Position numbers and translations under genes: made by a program
Notes under the pieces: model-generated
Told to the model about the DNA's origin: nothing
The model's input: the letters and a program-made list of their open reading frames with translations, nothing else
Database searches by the model: none
In this document: positions 1 through 7,137 of the stretch, piece after piece
Layout of the letters: every line of letters starts with the position of its first letter
How positions within the stretch are numbered: position 1 is the first letter of the stretch
Assembly: GCA_025355595.1 (NCBI GenBank)
Contig: JANXZI010000384.1
Location: forward strand, 1 to 14,214
Source of the DNA: Spartobacteria bacterium
GTDB lineage: Bacteria; Verrucomicrobiota; Verrucomicrobiia; Chthoniobacterales; Chthoniobacteraceae
Reading direction: 5' to 3'
Length of the DNA: 14,214 nucleotides

Positions 1-495
1 ATCGTCGTCGGCTCGCCGAAGCAGCGGAACCTCATGGAGGGCGTGAGCTACGATCTGGCATGGGCGTGGGCGACAGATGTTTTCCGCGCCGCGGTGAAGC
101 GCGCGGAGGCACGCGGAGTCGTGCTGTGCTTCGAACCGCTCGCGCCGAGCGAGACGAATTTTGTGAACACCGCCGCCGAGGGACGCCGCTTTGCCGCGCA
201 GTTTGGAAGCAGCGCGATGAGCATCATTCTCGATGTAAAAGCGATGAGTTCCGAGAGCACGGCGATCCCGCAAATCATCCGCGAGAGCGCGGGCAAGTTC
301 GAATACTTCCACGCGAACGATCCGAATCTGAAAGGCCCCGGCTTCGGTGAAATGGACTTCGCGCCCATCGCAGCCTTGCTGCGCGAGGCGGGCTACGACG
401 GCATCGTATCGGTCGAGGTCTTCAATTTCGACGAAGGCCCCGAAGCCATCGCCACGCGCAGCCGAGAATACCTGCGCAAAACTTTCGGCTGCTGA
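1..495 (+). CDS. Sugar phosphate isomerase/epimerase, TIM barrel (5' end outside window)
   Basis: The reading frame is open from base 1, so the gene begins upstream of the window; the ATG at 34 is internal. The visible 164 residues are the C-terminal part of an AP-endonuclease-2-like (xylose isomerase-like) TIM barrel. The first residues read VVGSPKQRN, a typical barrel strand and loop. Likely metal ligands, numbered within the fragment, are Glu45 (in CFEPL), Asp78 (in IILDVK), His104 (in YFHANDPN) and Glu139 (in VSVEVF), the Glu-Asp-His-Glu pattern of this fold. Members isomerise or epimerise sugars or sugar phosphates in the cytoplasm; the substrate cannot be told from sequence. The family call is firm and the specific activity open. 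The gene converges on the MoxR gene. Confidence 0.88.
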   Translation: MVVGSPKQRNLMEGVSYDLAWAWATDVFRAAVKRAEARGVVLCFEPLAPSETNFVNTAAEGRRFAAQFGSSAMSIILDVKAMSSESTAIPQIIRESAGKFEYFHANDPNLKGPGFGEMDFAPIAALLREAGYDGIVSVEVFNFDEGPEAIATRSREYLRKTFGC

Positions 496-498
496 AAC

Positions 499-651
499 GT
501 CGCGCCGACGATTCGTCGGCCGGGATGGGCGGAGGCGGCGCGATGGCGCGGAGCGCGCCCCGACAGCGCAGCGGGCCGGGCATCCGCGCAGCGTGACTTG
601 GGCTGCCTCTCCAGTTTCCACGCCTTTTTGCGGACGAATCGTCGGCACGAC
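499..651. repeat. Imperfect long inverted repeat between convergent genes
   Basis: The arm at 499-517 (gtcgcgccgacgattcgtc) matches the reverse complement of 633-651 at 18 of 19 positions, leaving about 115 bases between. The left arm lies within its own near-perfect palindrome at 504-520 (gccgacga, one base, tcgtcggc). There is no reading frame of gene-like quality inside, and I saw no target-site duplication. A REP/BIME-like or miniature mobile element is possible; a shared termination structure for the two convergent genes is the simpler alternative. Confidence 0.55.
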
Positions 652-694
652 ATTTTCCCGGCTGCTCACGCCACATGGCCACGCTTGTCAAAGC

Positions 695-712
695 GCGGGA
701 ACGCATTCCCGC
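695..712 (-). terminator. Hairpin downstream of the MoxR gene, possible terminator
   Basis: A perfect 7-base stem, gcgggaa/ttcccgc, with a 4-base loop lies about 50 bases past the MoxR stop codon. On the minus strand it is followed by gcgctttgac, which is only weakly T-rich, so this is not a strong intrinsic terminator. A second small stem, cgctc/gagcg, sits at 737-750, nearer the stop. The position between convergent genes fits a termination role. Confidence 0.35.
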
Positions 713-760
713 AAACGCACTGGTGACATCAGCCCCCGCTCTCACGAGCGCGGCTACGGC

Positions 761-1825
<1,065 letters not shown>

Positions 1826-1920
1826 GGGGCGGAAAAGTCGCGCGAGTAAAACAGCAGCCCGCAGCTTTGCCAACGGCGATGTCCGTGTTGGAGCGGCGCA
1901 CCGCGCACGTTCCACCTCAG

Positions 1921-2538
1921 TTACTGCCCGAGAAATCCAGGCATCTGCTCCGCGACTTTCTCCGCCACACTCTCGACCGTCACCCCCGTCGCACCTGCAC
2001 GTTCGAGACTCGTCATTTCGACTCCGGCGATCCCGCACGGCGTGATGTGCGCGAAGCCATCGAGCGCCCCGCACACATTCAGCGCAAAGCCGTGCATCGA
2101 GATCCACCGCCGCACCCCAACGCCGAGGCTCGCGATTTTTTTCCCGCCTGCCCACACGCCCGTAAGCCCTTCCTGTCGTGACGCTGCGACGCCGAATTCC
2201 GCGCACAGCGAAATGAGAAATTCTTCGAGATCGCGCAGGTAGCGGTGAAGGTCGGAGCCCCGCTTGCGCAGATCGAGCAGCGGGTAGCCGACGAGCTGCC
2301 CCGGCCCGTGCCACGTCGCCTGGCCGCCGCGATTGATCGCCATGAGCGGCGCGGGCAGCGCCGCAGGATCGCGCAGCGACGAGTGATCGCTCGTGCGTCC
2401 GATGGTAAAAATCGAGTCGTGTTCAAGCAGCAGCAATTCATCCGGCGCAGCGAGGTCCTCCGCTTTTTGCGCGACGATTTTTTCCTGCATCGCAAGCGCG
2501 TCGCCGTAGCTGATCCTGCCGAGCCAGCGGACGTTCAT
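1921..2538 (-). CDS. lipB: Octanoyl-[acyl-carrier-protein]:protein octanoyltransferase LipB
   Basis: LipB transfers octanoyl groups from acyl-carrier protein to lysines of lipoyl domains, the first step of endogenous lipoate synthesis, in the cytoplasm. The 205-residue product shows the family signature at 70-86 (RGGQATWHGPGQLVGYP), the catalytic lysine in GGKKIASLGV (Lys134) and the acyl-carrying cysteine in ITPCGI (Cys168). Length is usual for the family. The start is the ATG at 2538: it has GGAG five bases upstream and overlaps the ruvC stop as ATGA, indicating translational coupling. The open frame extends to 2910, but that part overlaps ruvC and is non-homologous. No lipA is visible in the window. 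Confidence 0.96.
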   Translation of the reverse strand: MNVRWLGRISYGDALAMQEKIVAQKAEDLAAPDELLLLEHDSIFTIGRTSDHSSLRDPAALPAPLMAINRGGQATWHGPGQLVGYPLLDLRKRGSDLHRYLRDLEEFLISLCAEFGVAASRQEGLTGVWAGGKKIASLGVGVRRWISMHGFALNVCGALDGFAHITPCGIAGVEMTSLERAGATGVTVESVAEKVAEQMPGFLGQ

Positions 2539-3038
2539 ATCCGCTCCAGCACGACGGCACCGTGCCGCGCGCTCTCCGCCGTTTGGAAATGCGTGAGGCC
2601 GATCGCGAGCGCATCCGCAGCATCCGGGGGTGGCGTCTCCTTCAGCCCGAGCAGCACGCGCACCATGAATCCCACCTGCTGCTTCTGCGCGCCACCCTGC
2701 CCCACCACGCTCTGTTTCACGCGCCGCGGAGCGTATTCGTAGATCGGCAGTCCGCGCTCCGCCGCTGCGAGGATGGCCGCGCCGCGCGCCGCGCCGAGCG
2801 TGATCGCCGTGCGGTGGCTCTGCACAAAAATCACGCCCTCGATGACCGCGCACTCCGGCTCGTGCTGCGCGATCAGTTCGACGACGCGCGAACGGATTGC
2901 CACGAGGCATCCGCTCGGCAGCAGCTTCGGCGGATTTTTCACCACGCCGTATTCGATCGTCCGCACTTTGCCGGAAATTTTTTCCAGCACGGCAAAGCCG
3001 GTGCAGCGCAGGGATGGATCGATCGCGATGATTCGCAC
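2535..3038 (-). CDS. ruvC: Crossover junction endodeoxyribonuclease RuvC
   Basis: RuvC resolves Holliday junctions with RuvAB during recombination repair. From the chosen GTG start at 3038 the protein is 167 residues, as usual. The four acidic catalytic residues are in place: Asp7 in IIAIDPSL, Glu67 in AVIEGV, and Asp139 and Asp142 in PDAADALAIGLTH. The conserved tract VKQSVVGQGGAQKQQV is also seen (108-123). An ATG at 3116 would add 26 residues, but RuvC normally starts right before the IDP strand, and that ATG falls inside a repeat element, so GTG is preferred. The gene overlaps lipB by 4 bases and is divergent from the exbB-like gene. ruvA and ruvB are not in the window. Confidence 0.95.
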   Translation of the reverse strand: MRIIAIDPSLRCTGFAVLEKISGKVRTIEYGVVKNPPKLLPSGCLVAIRSRVVELIAQHEPECAVIEGVIFVQSHRTAITLGAARGAAILAAAERGLPIYEYAPRRVKQSVVGQGGAQKQQVGFMVRVLLGLKETPPPDAADALAIGLTHFQTAESARHGAVVLERI

Positions 3039-3108
3039 GCGCGCTTCATACGCGGGCGCGGCGCCGCGCGAAACCGAAACTTCGCGCAGTGGATCACTTT
3101 CAAAAACC

Positions 3109-3238
3109 GAGGTCATTCTGAGGGAGCCTCAGCGACCGAGGAACCCCGGAACATGGCCAAGTGCGATCGGACACCTCTCCATGTCGTCTGTAATTCCACG
3201 GGATCCTTCGACTCGTTTCACTCGCTCAGGATGACCTC
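3109..3238. repeat. Palindromic repeat element in the ruvC/exbB divergent gap
   Basis: The ends are inverted copies differing at one base: gaggtcattctgag (3109-3122) and ctcaggatgacctc (3225-3238). The left end also folds alone, ctgagg/cctcag around gag (3118-3132). The body has no plausible gene. The terminal words resemble intergenic repeats of the form GTCATYCTGAGCGAAG that I recall from several bacterial phyla; this resemblance is from memory. The element fills half of a 276-base gap that must also hold both divergent promoters. Confidence 0.6.
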
Positions 3239-3314
3239 CGCCCGGGGATGCAAATTCCATTCGTACCAAATTCATCCTTTCGCCACGCATTCCGCAGCGC
3301 GTAGAATCCGCCCC

Positions 3315-3986
3315 ATGCTCCTCGATTTCATGCAAAAGGGCGGCCCGGTCATGTGGTTCATCCTGTTCTGCAGCGTGCTCGGAAGCGCCGTGTTTTTGGA
3401 ACGCCTGATCTATTTTCACCGCATCAGCGTGCGCGTCGGCGAATTCATGCGCGGCCTCGCGAATCTCATCCACGGACGGCGCTACGCCGAAGCACAGACG
3501 GAGGCCGCCGCGACGAAAGGTCCCGTGCAGCGTGTCGTCCACTCCGCGATCATCCGCCACAGCGCGCCTCGTGCGGAACTGAAGGACATCGTCGGGGAAG
3601 CGGGCCAGCTCGAGGTGCCGCGGCTCGAGCGCCGTCTCGGGATGCTCGCGACGCTCGCCTTTCTCACGCCGATGCTCGGGCTGCTCGGCACGGTCGCGGG
3701 ATTGATCGAGGCCTTCCAGAGAATCGCCGCGACGACGGGCCTCACGAGTTCCGCGGAGATCGGAAACGGGATCTACCAGGCGCTCATCACCACCGCCGCG
3801 GGCCTCGCTGTGTGCATCCCGTGCGCGATGGGCTACGCGTATCTCAGCGCGCGCGCCAATGCGGTGATCCACGACATGGAGCGCGCGGGGATCGAGGTCG
3901 TGAATCTCCTCGTCGAGAGCCGGCAGCACTCCGACATCATCGAGTTTAACGAACCGCCGCGCCGCACGGAAACGCACTCACCGTGA
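3315..3986 (+). CDS. MotA/TolQ/ExbB-family proton channel protein, ExbB-like
   Basis: The product has 223 residues with the family layout: one N-terminal membrane segment (about 12-30), a cytoplasmic loop, then two membrane segments (about 110-133 and 155-178). Conserved features are LATLAFLTPMLGLLGTVAGLIEAF (in two parts, 111-134) and ALITTAAGL (156-164). With ExbD it would form the inner-membrane motor that uses proton flow to energise a TonB-like protein. The TM3 position that is Glu in E. coli ExbB (Glu176) reads Gln155 here. The start at 3315 is the ATG preceding the first hydrophobic segment; the frame is open much further upstream but runs through ruvC antisense and the repeat. No Shine-Dalgarno is seen. 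Its stop overlaps the next start as GTGA. Confidence 0.92.
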   Translation: MLLDFMQKGGPVMWFILFCSVLGSAVFLERLIYFHRISVRVGEFMRGLANLIHGRRYAEAQTEAAATKGPVQRVVHSAIIRHSAPRAELKDIVGEAGQLEVPRLERRLGMLATLAFLTPMLGLLGTVAGLIEAFQRIAATTGLTSSAEIGNGIYQALITTAAGLAVCIPCAMGYAYLSARANAVIHDMERAGIEVVNLLVESRQHSDIIEFNEPPRRTETHSP

Positions 3987-4387
3987 AGCTCGAACGCGGC
4001 TATCATTTTCACCTCGGGCTGTTCGGCATCACGCCGCTGCTGAATGTGCTCCTGCTCGTCCTCGTCTTCTACGTGCTCGGGTCAAAGTTCACGCTCACGC
4101 CAGGCGTGCAGGTGAGCCTGCCGGCCACGTCCTTCGCGCTCGGCACGCAGCGGAATGCGGAGATCGTGACCATCACCGGCGGCCCGATCCCCGCGATCTA
4201 CCACCGTGATCGCGAGGTGACGATGGACGAGTTGCTCGCGAATCTTTCCGAAAACAAGGCCGTGGACAAATGGATCATCATCAAGGCCGACGCTGGCACG
4301 CCCTCGGGCAGGGTCACCGCCGTTGCCGACGAGGCGCTGCGGCGCAGCTACTCGGTAATCCTCGCGGGCGATATTCCGAAAAAATGA
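3983..4387 (+). CDS. ExbD/TolR-family biopolymer transport protein
   Basis: The product has 134 residues: a short cytoplasmic N-terminus, one membrane segment (about 16-34) and a periplasmic domain with the family path FTLTPGVQVSLP then an end in SYSVILAGDIPKK. It is the expected stator-like partner of the preceding protein. The GTG start at 3983 overlaps that gene's stop and gives the usual ExbD length. In E. coli ExbD the sequence TPxxDV carries the essential Asp25 in the membrane; here the aligned segment is ITPLLNVLLL, so residue 21 is Asn (codon aat). This is either an inactive or differently driven channel, or a lineage variant. Its stop overlaps the next gene as ATGA. Confidence 0.9.
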   Translation: MKLERGYHFHLGLFGITPLLNVLLLVLVFYVLGSKFTLTPGVQVSLPATSFALGTQRNAEIVTITGGPIPAIYHRDREVTMDELLANLSENKAVDKWIIIKADAGTPSGRVTAVADEALRRSYSVILAGDIPKK

Positions 4388-5163
4388 ACAGCGCCGCGCA
4401 GGAGACGGAGCGGGACACGCCGGTCATCTTCACATGGGCTGAACGCGAGGGCAGCTCGTGGTGGCTCGCGGTTTTCATCTTCGTCTCGTTCCTCCTGCAC
4501 AGCGCCGCGTTCTTCCTGTTTCAAGGAAAGGACCCCGTGCCTCCTCGTGCGGTCCGCACCGCACCGATGGTGCAGATCCTCACCGCCTCCGCCGACCCGG
4601 CGCAGCGCAATCCCGAGGCCGACGCGCTGCTCCAGTGGATCGCCACACACGATCCCGCGCTCATGGCGAAAGCGCAGACGGTCGAGCCAGTGGGCCTGCT
4701 CGGTGTCACGTATCGCCCGTCGTTTCGGATCGTCCGCACACCGCCGCTCGGTGCGCCGCCGGAGTTGCCGACCATCCAAGTTCCCTCGGCGCGCGATCCG
4801 CTCGCGCTGATCCGCAGCCTCTCGCCTTCGGAAAAAATTACGCCTGTCGCCGTGGCTCCGCAGGCGACGGAGGTGCGGGTTTCCGATGCGCTGCTCTCTC
4901 GTGCCAAGGATCGCCCGGTGTTCGCGCCACGCGAGAGGACAACCGCGACCGTGCAGCCCACGGTCGTCCTCGCCGGCGTGAACGGCGACGGCGAGGCGCG
5001 CTTCGCATTCGTGCAGCAGGCATGCGGCGACAATGTGCTCGACGCCGATGCGCTCGCGTTCGTCCGCGCGGTCCATTTTTCCAACGGCGGCGACGCCGTG
5101 CAGTGGGGCACGATCACCATCGCGTGGGGCGACGACATCATCGCGCCTCCCGCGCAAAAGTAG
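4384..5163 (+). CDS. TonB-like energy transducer protein
   Basis: The product has 259 residues: a cytoplasmic N-terminus, a single membrane segment (about 27-46), a moderately proline-containing periplasmic linker without the long EP/KP repeats of classic TonB, and a C-terminal domain from about 190 that reads GVNGDGEARFAFV, then LDADALAFVRAVHF and a final strand. That pattern resembles a TonB C-terminal domain. The membrane segment contains Ser35-xxx-His39, matching the SxxxH motif required in TonB. The ATG at 4384 overlaps the exbD-like stop by 4 bases, so the frame's earlier start at 4270 is rejected. Its receptor is unknown; no TonB-dependent receptor lies in the window. Similarity is at the level of architecture, so TonB-like is as far as I would go. 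Confidence 0.75.
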   Translation: MNSAAQETERDTPVIFTWAEREGSSWWLAVFIFVSFLLHSAAFFLFQGKDPVPPRAVRTAPMVQILTASADPAQRNPEADALLQWIATHDPALMAKAQTVEPVGLLGVTYRPSFRIVRTPPLGAPPELPTIQVPSARDPLALIRSLSPSEKITPVAVAPQATEVRVSDALLSRAKDRPVFAPRERTTATVQPTVVLAGVNGDGEARFAFVQQACGDNVLDADALAFVRAVHFSNGGDAVQWGTITIAWGDDIIAPPAQK

Positions 5164-5167
5164 CCGC

Positions 5168-5407
5168 ATGTTCCGCCTCGAACTCCACGAGCTGATCTTC
5201 GTCTATGCCGGCCTGAGCCTCGGCATCATCCTCCTCGCCGCTCTGCTGCACAATCTCCGCCGCAACCGCTGCGAGTCCCAAGCCGCCCGCGGTCTCGTGA
5301 AATGCCACCTGTGCGCCTTCGAGTTTCGCGACGCCACTGGCATCGAGCTTCCGAGGTGCCCGAGCTGCGACGCACTCGCGGACCGCACGCGGATCTCGCG
5401 GCTGTGA
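5168..5407 (+). CDS. Small membrane-anchored zinc-ribbon protein, function unknown
   Basis: The product has 79 residues. A hydrophobic segment (about 9-28, IFVYAGLSLGIILLAALL) is followed by a basic stretch and two CxxC pairs, CHLC (46-49) and CPSC (64-67), which would bind one zinc as a rubredoxin-like or zinc-ribbon knuckle. By the positive-inside rule the ribbon would be cytoplasmic. It starts 4 bases after the TonB-like stop, so it is probably co-transcribed and may be an accessory to that system. I do not recognise a named family. The frame is open upstream to 5033, but that part is antisense-like sequence within the TonB-like gene. Confidence 0.75.
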   Translation: MFRLELHELIFVYAGLSLGIILLAALLHNLRRNRCESQAARGLVKCHLCAFEFRDATGIELPRCPSCDALADRTRISRL

Positions 5408-5408
5408 C

Positions 5409-5435
5409 ACGGGAGTCCCCGTCTTCTTCTTCTTC
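5409..5435 (+). terminator. Possible weak intrinsic terminator of the exbB-exbD-tonB-like operon
   Basis: Two bases past the zinc-ribbon stop, acggg/cccgt (5409-5413 and 5418-5422) can form a 5-base stem with a 4-base loop. It is followed by a pyrimidine tract (tct repeated seven times) that is T-rich but interrupted by C. Placement is right for a terminator; the short stem makes this tentative. Confidence 0.3.
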
Positions 5436-5493
5436 TTCTTCTTATTCTTATTCGCCTGCGGTGACCGCGCCCGGCGGAGGAATAAGAATAAGA
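5422..5493 (+). promoter_or_regulatory. Structured guaB leader: TCT microsatellite and nested inverted repeats
   Basis: Seven TCT repeats (5422-5442) run into a perfect 14-base inverted repeat, tcttattcttattc at 5440-5453 pairing with gaataagaataaga at 5480-5493. The 26-base interval between the arms contains a second hairpin, gcggt/accgc at 5458-5468. A/T-rich outer arms around a GC-rich inner stem are unusual in this GC-rich sequence. The structure ends 60 bases before the guaB ATG. It could be an operator, a leader RNA structure or a palindromic insertion; no known riboswitch was recognised. Confidence 0.45.
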
Positions 5494-5553
5494 TCAAGAG
5501 GGGAGCTGCACTTCCCGCTTTTCATCCGCCCGGCGCTTCTGGCAGGGTTCGAC

Positions 5554-7104
5554 ATGGCACCTCTCGACGACCAGTTCTACCAGCCGGCCGATCAGTTTTT
5601 CCCGAAGCACAGCGGCATCGGCCTGACCTACGACGACGTGACGCTCGCGACGCTCTACAGCGAAGTCATCCCGCGCGACGCGAACCTCGACACGCAACTC
5701 CACGAGCGCCTGCAACTTCGCCTTCCGATCATCTCGGCGGACATGGACACCGTGACCGAATCGCCGATGGCCATCGCGATGGCACGCGCCGGCGGGCTCG
5801 GCCTCATCCACTGCAACATGCCCGAACGCCAGCAGCTCTCCGAGGTGAGCCGCGTAAAAAACAATGTCCACGGTTTGATCCAGGAGCCGATCAAAATCGG
5901 CCCGGACCAGCTCATCGGCGAAGTGCTCGCGATGATTGACGACCGGCGTTTCGGCTTCAGCACGTTTCCCGTCGTGGATGAAAAAAACACGCTCCTCGGA
6001 CTGCTGCCCGGCCATGTGGTGCGCGAGCGTTATGCGACGCGAAAAGTCGCCGAGGCGATGATGCCGCGCGCGCAGGTCCACACGATTCACGAACGCGAAC
6101 TTGGCAGCGAACCAATCCGCGCGGCGGACAGTTTTTTCACCGCACACATGGGCATCCACAAGCTGCTCGTCGTCGGCGACGGCGACGTGCTGCGCGGCCT
6201 TTTCACGCTCAGCGACATCGAGCACATCCTCCACGAGCACGGCTCGCATTTCAAACCGGCGCGCGATGAAAAATTCCGCCTGCTCTGCGGCGCGAGCATC
6301 ATCGGATTGCGCAAGGCGGACGGCTCGCTCGACCGCGAGCGCATCGGCGCGCACGTCGGCGCACTCGTTGAGCGCGGATGCGACGTGGTCGCCGTGAGCA
6401 CCGCGCACGGGCACAGCGCGGGCGTCGGCGACACCGTGAAATTGATCCGTGGCGCATTTCCCGAGTTGCCGATCATCGCGGGCAACGTGACGAGCGGCGA
6501 GGGCGTCGAGTATCTTGCGAAATGCGGCGCGAACGTCGTAAAAGTCGGCCAGGGGCCCGGTTCGATCTGCACCACGCGCGTCGTCGCGGGCGTCGGCATC
6601 CCGCAGCTCACCGCGCTCTACGTCGCGAGTCGCGCGGCGGAAAAATGCGGGGTGACTCTCATCGCCGACGGCGGCGTGGTGAAGAGCGGCGACATCGTGA
6701 AGGCGCTCACGCTCGCGCAGGCCGTCATCTGCGGAAGCCTGCTCGCCGGGTGCCCCGAGGCACCGGGGCAGATCATGGAAATCAACGGCAAGCTCTACAA
6801 ACAATACCGCGGCATGGGTAGCGCCGCCGCGATGACCGCTGGCAGCGCCGCGCGCTACGGACACTCGGCCAAGGACTCCACGCGCAAGGTCGCCGCCGAG
6901 GGCATCGAGGCGCTGAAGGAAGTGAGCCCGCCCGTCGAACTCGTCCTCGCGCAACTCGCGGGCGGCGTGCAGAGCGGCCTCGGCTACCTCGGCGCGCGCG
7001 ATCTTCCCGCGCTGCGCCAGGCCGCGCGCTTCATCCGCGTGACGAGCGCCGGCCAGCGCGAGAGCGCGCCGCACGATGTCATCGAAGTGAAATCCACGAA
7101 GTGA
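5554..7104 (+). CDS. guaB: Inosine-5'-monophosphate dehydrogenase (divergent)
   Basis: This cytoplasmic enzyme oxidises IMP to XMP with NAD, the committed step of GMP synthesis. The 516-residue product has the N-terminal barrel strand LTYDDVTL, SADMDTVTE (61-69), a CBS pair inserted at about 111-232, the active-site loop GPGSICTTRVVAGVGIPQ with catalytic Cys339, ADGGVVKSGD (371-380), GSLLAG (394-399), YRGMGS (418-423) and a flap Arg434-Tyr435. Two departures are seen. Ser282 stands where the family has Asp before (S/T)(S/A)HGHS, an NAD-contact position, and the usual GxVPYKG-type segment after EGIE is replaced by ALKEVSPPVE. The ATG at 5554 has gcaggg upstream; the in-frame extension to 5302 runs through the previous gene. 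A GuaB-related paralog cannot be excluded. Confidence 0.9.
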   Translation: MAPLDDQFYQPADQFFPKHSGIGLTYDDVTLATLYSEVIPRDANLDTQLHERLQLRLPIISADMDTVTESPMAIAMARAGGLGLIHCNMPERQQLSEVSRVKNNVHGLIQEPIKIGPDQLIGEVLAMIDDRRFGFSTFPVVDEKNTLLGLLPGHVVRERYATRKVAEAMMPRAQVHTIHERELGSEPIRAADSFFTAHMGIHKLLVVGDGDVLRGLFTLSDIEHILHEHGSHFKPARDEKFRLLCGASIIGLRKADGSLDRERIGAHVGALVERGCDVVAVSTAHGHSAGVGDTVKLIRGAFPELPIIAGNVTSGEGVEYLAKCGANVVKVGQGPGSICTTRVVAGVGIPQLTALYVASRAAEKCGVTLIADGGVVKSGDIVKALTLAQAVICGSLLAGCPEAPGQIMEINGKLYKQYRGMGSAAAMTAGSAARYGHSAKDSTRKVAAEGIEALKEVSPPVELVLAQLAGGVQSGLGYLGARDLPALRQAARFIRVTSAGQRESAPHDVIEVKSTK

Positions 7105-7137
7105 AATCGGGACGCGCGTGAGCGTTTCCCTCGGGCG

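Noticed and set aside
1826..2314. Upstream extension of the MoxR frame
   Set aside because: It overlaps lipB in another frame and its residues are Arg-rich and not homologous; the MoxR protein proper starts at 1825.
3039..3116. Longer ruvC start at the ATG at 3116
   Set aside because: RuvC normally begins just before the IDP motif, and this ATG lies inside a repeat element.
5302..5553. In-frame N-terminal extension of guaB including a poly-Ser run
   Set aside because: It overlaps the zinc-ribbon gene and reads through a microsatellite and palindromes; the family begins near the ATG at 5554.
5494..7074. A 526-codon minus-strand open frame opposite guaB
   Set aside because: It is the antisense shadow of a well-supported IMP dehydrogenase gene; its product is Ala/Arg/Asp/His-rich with no domain.
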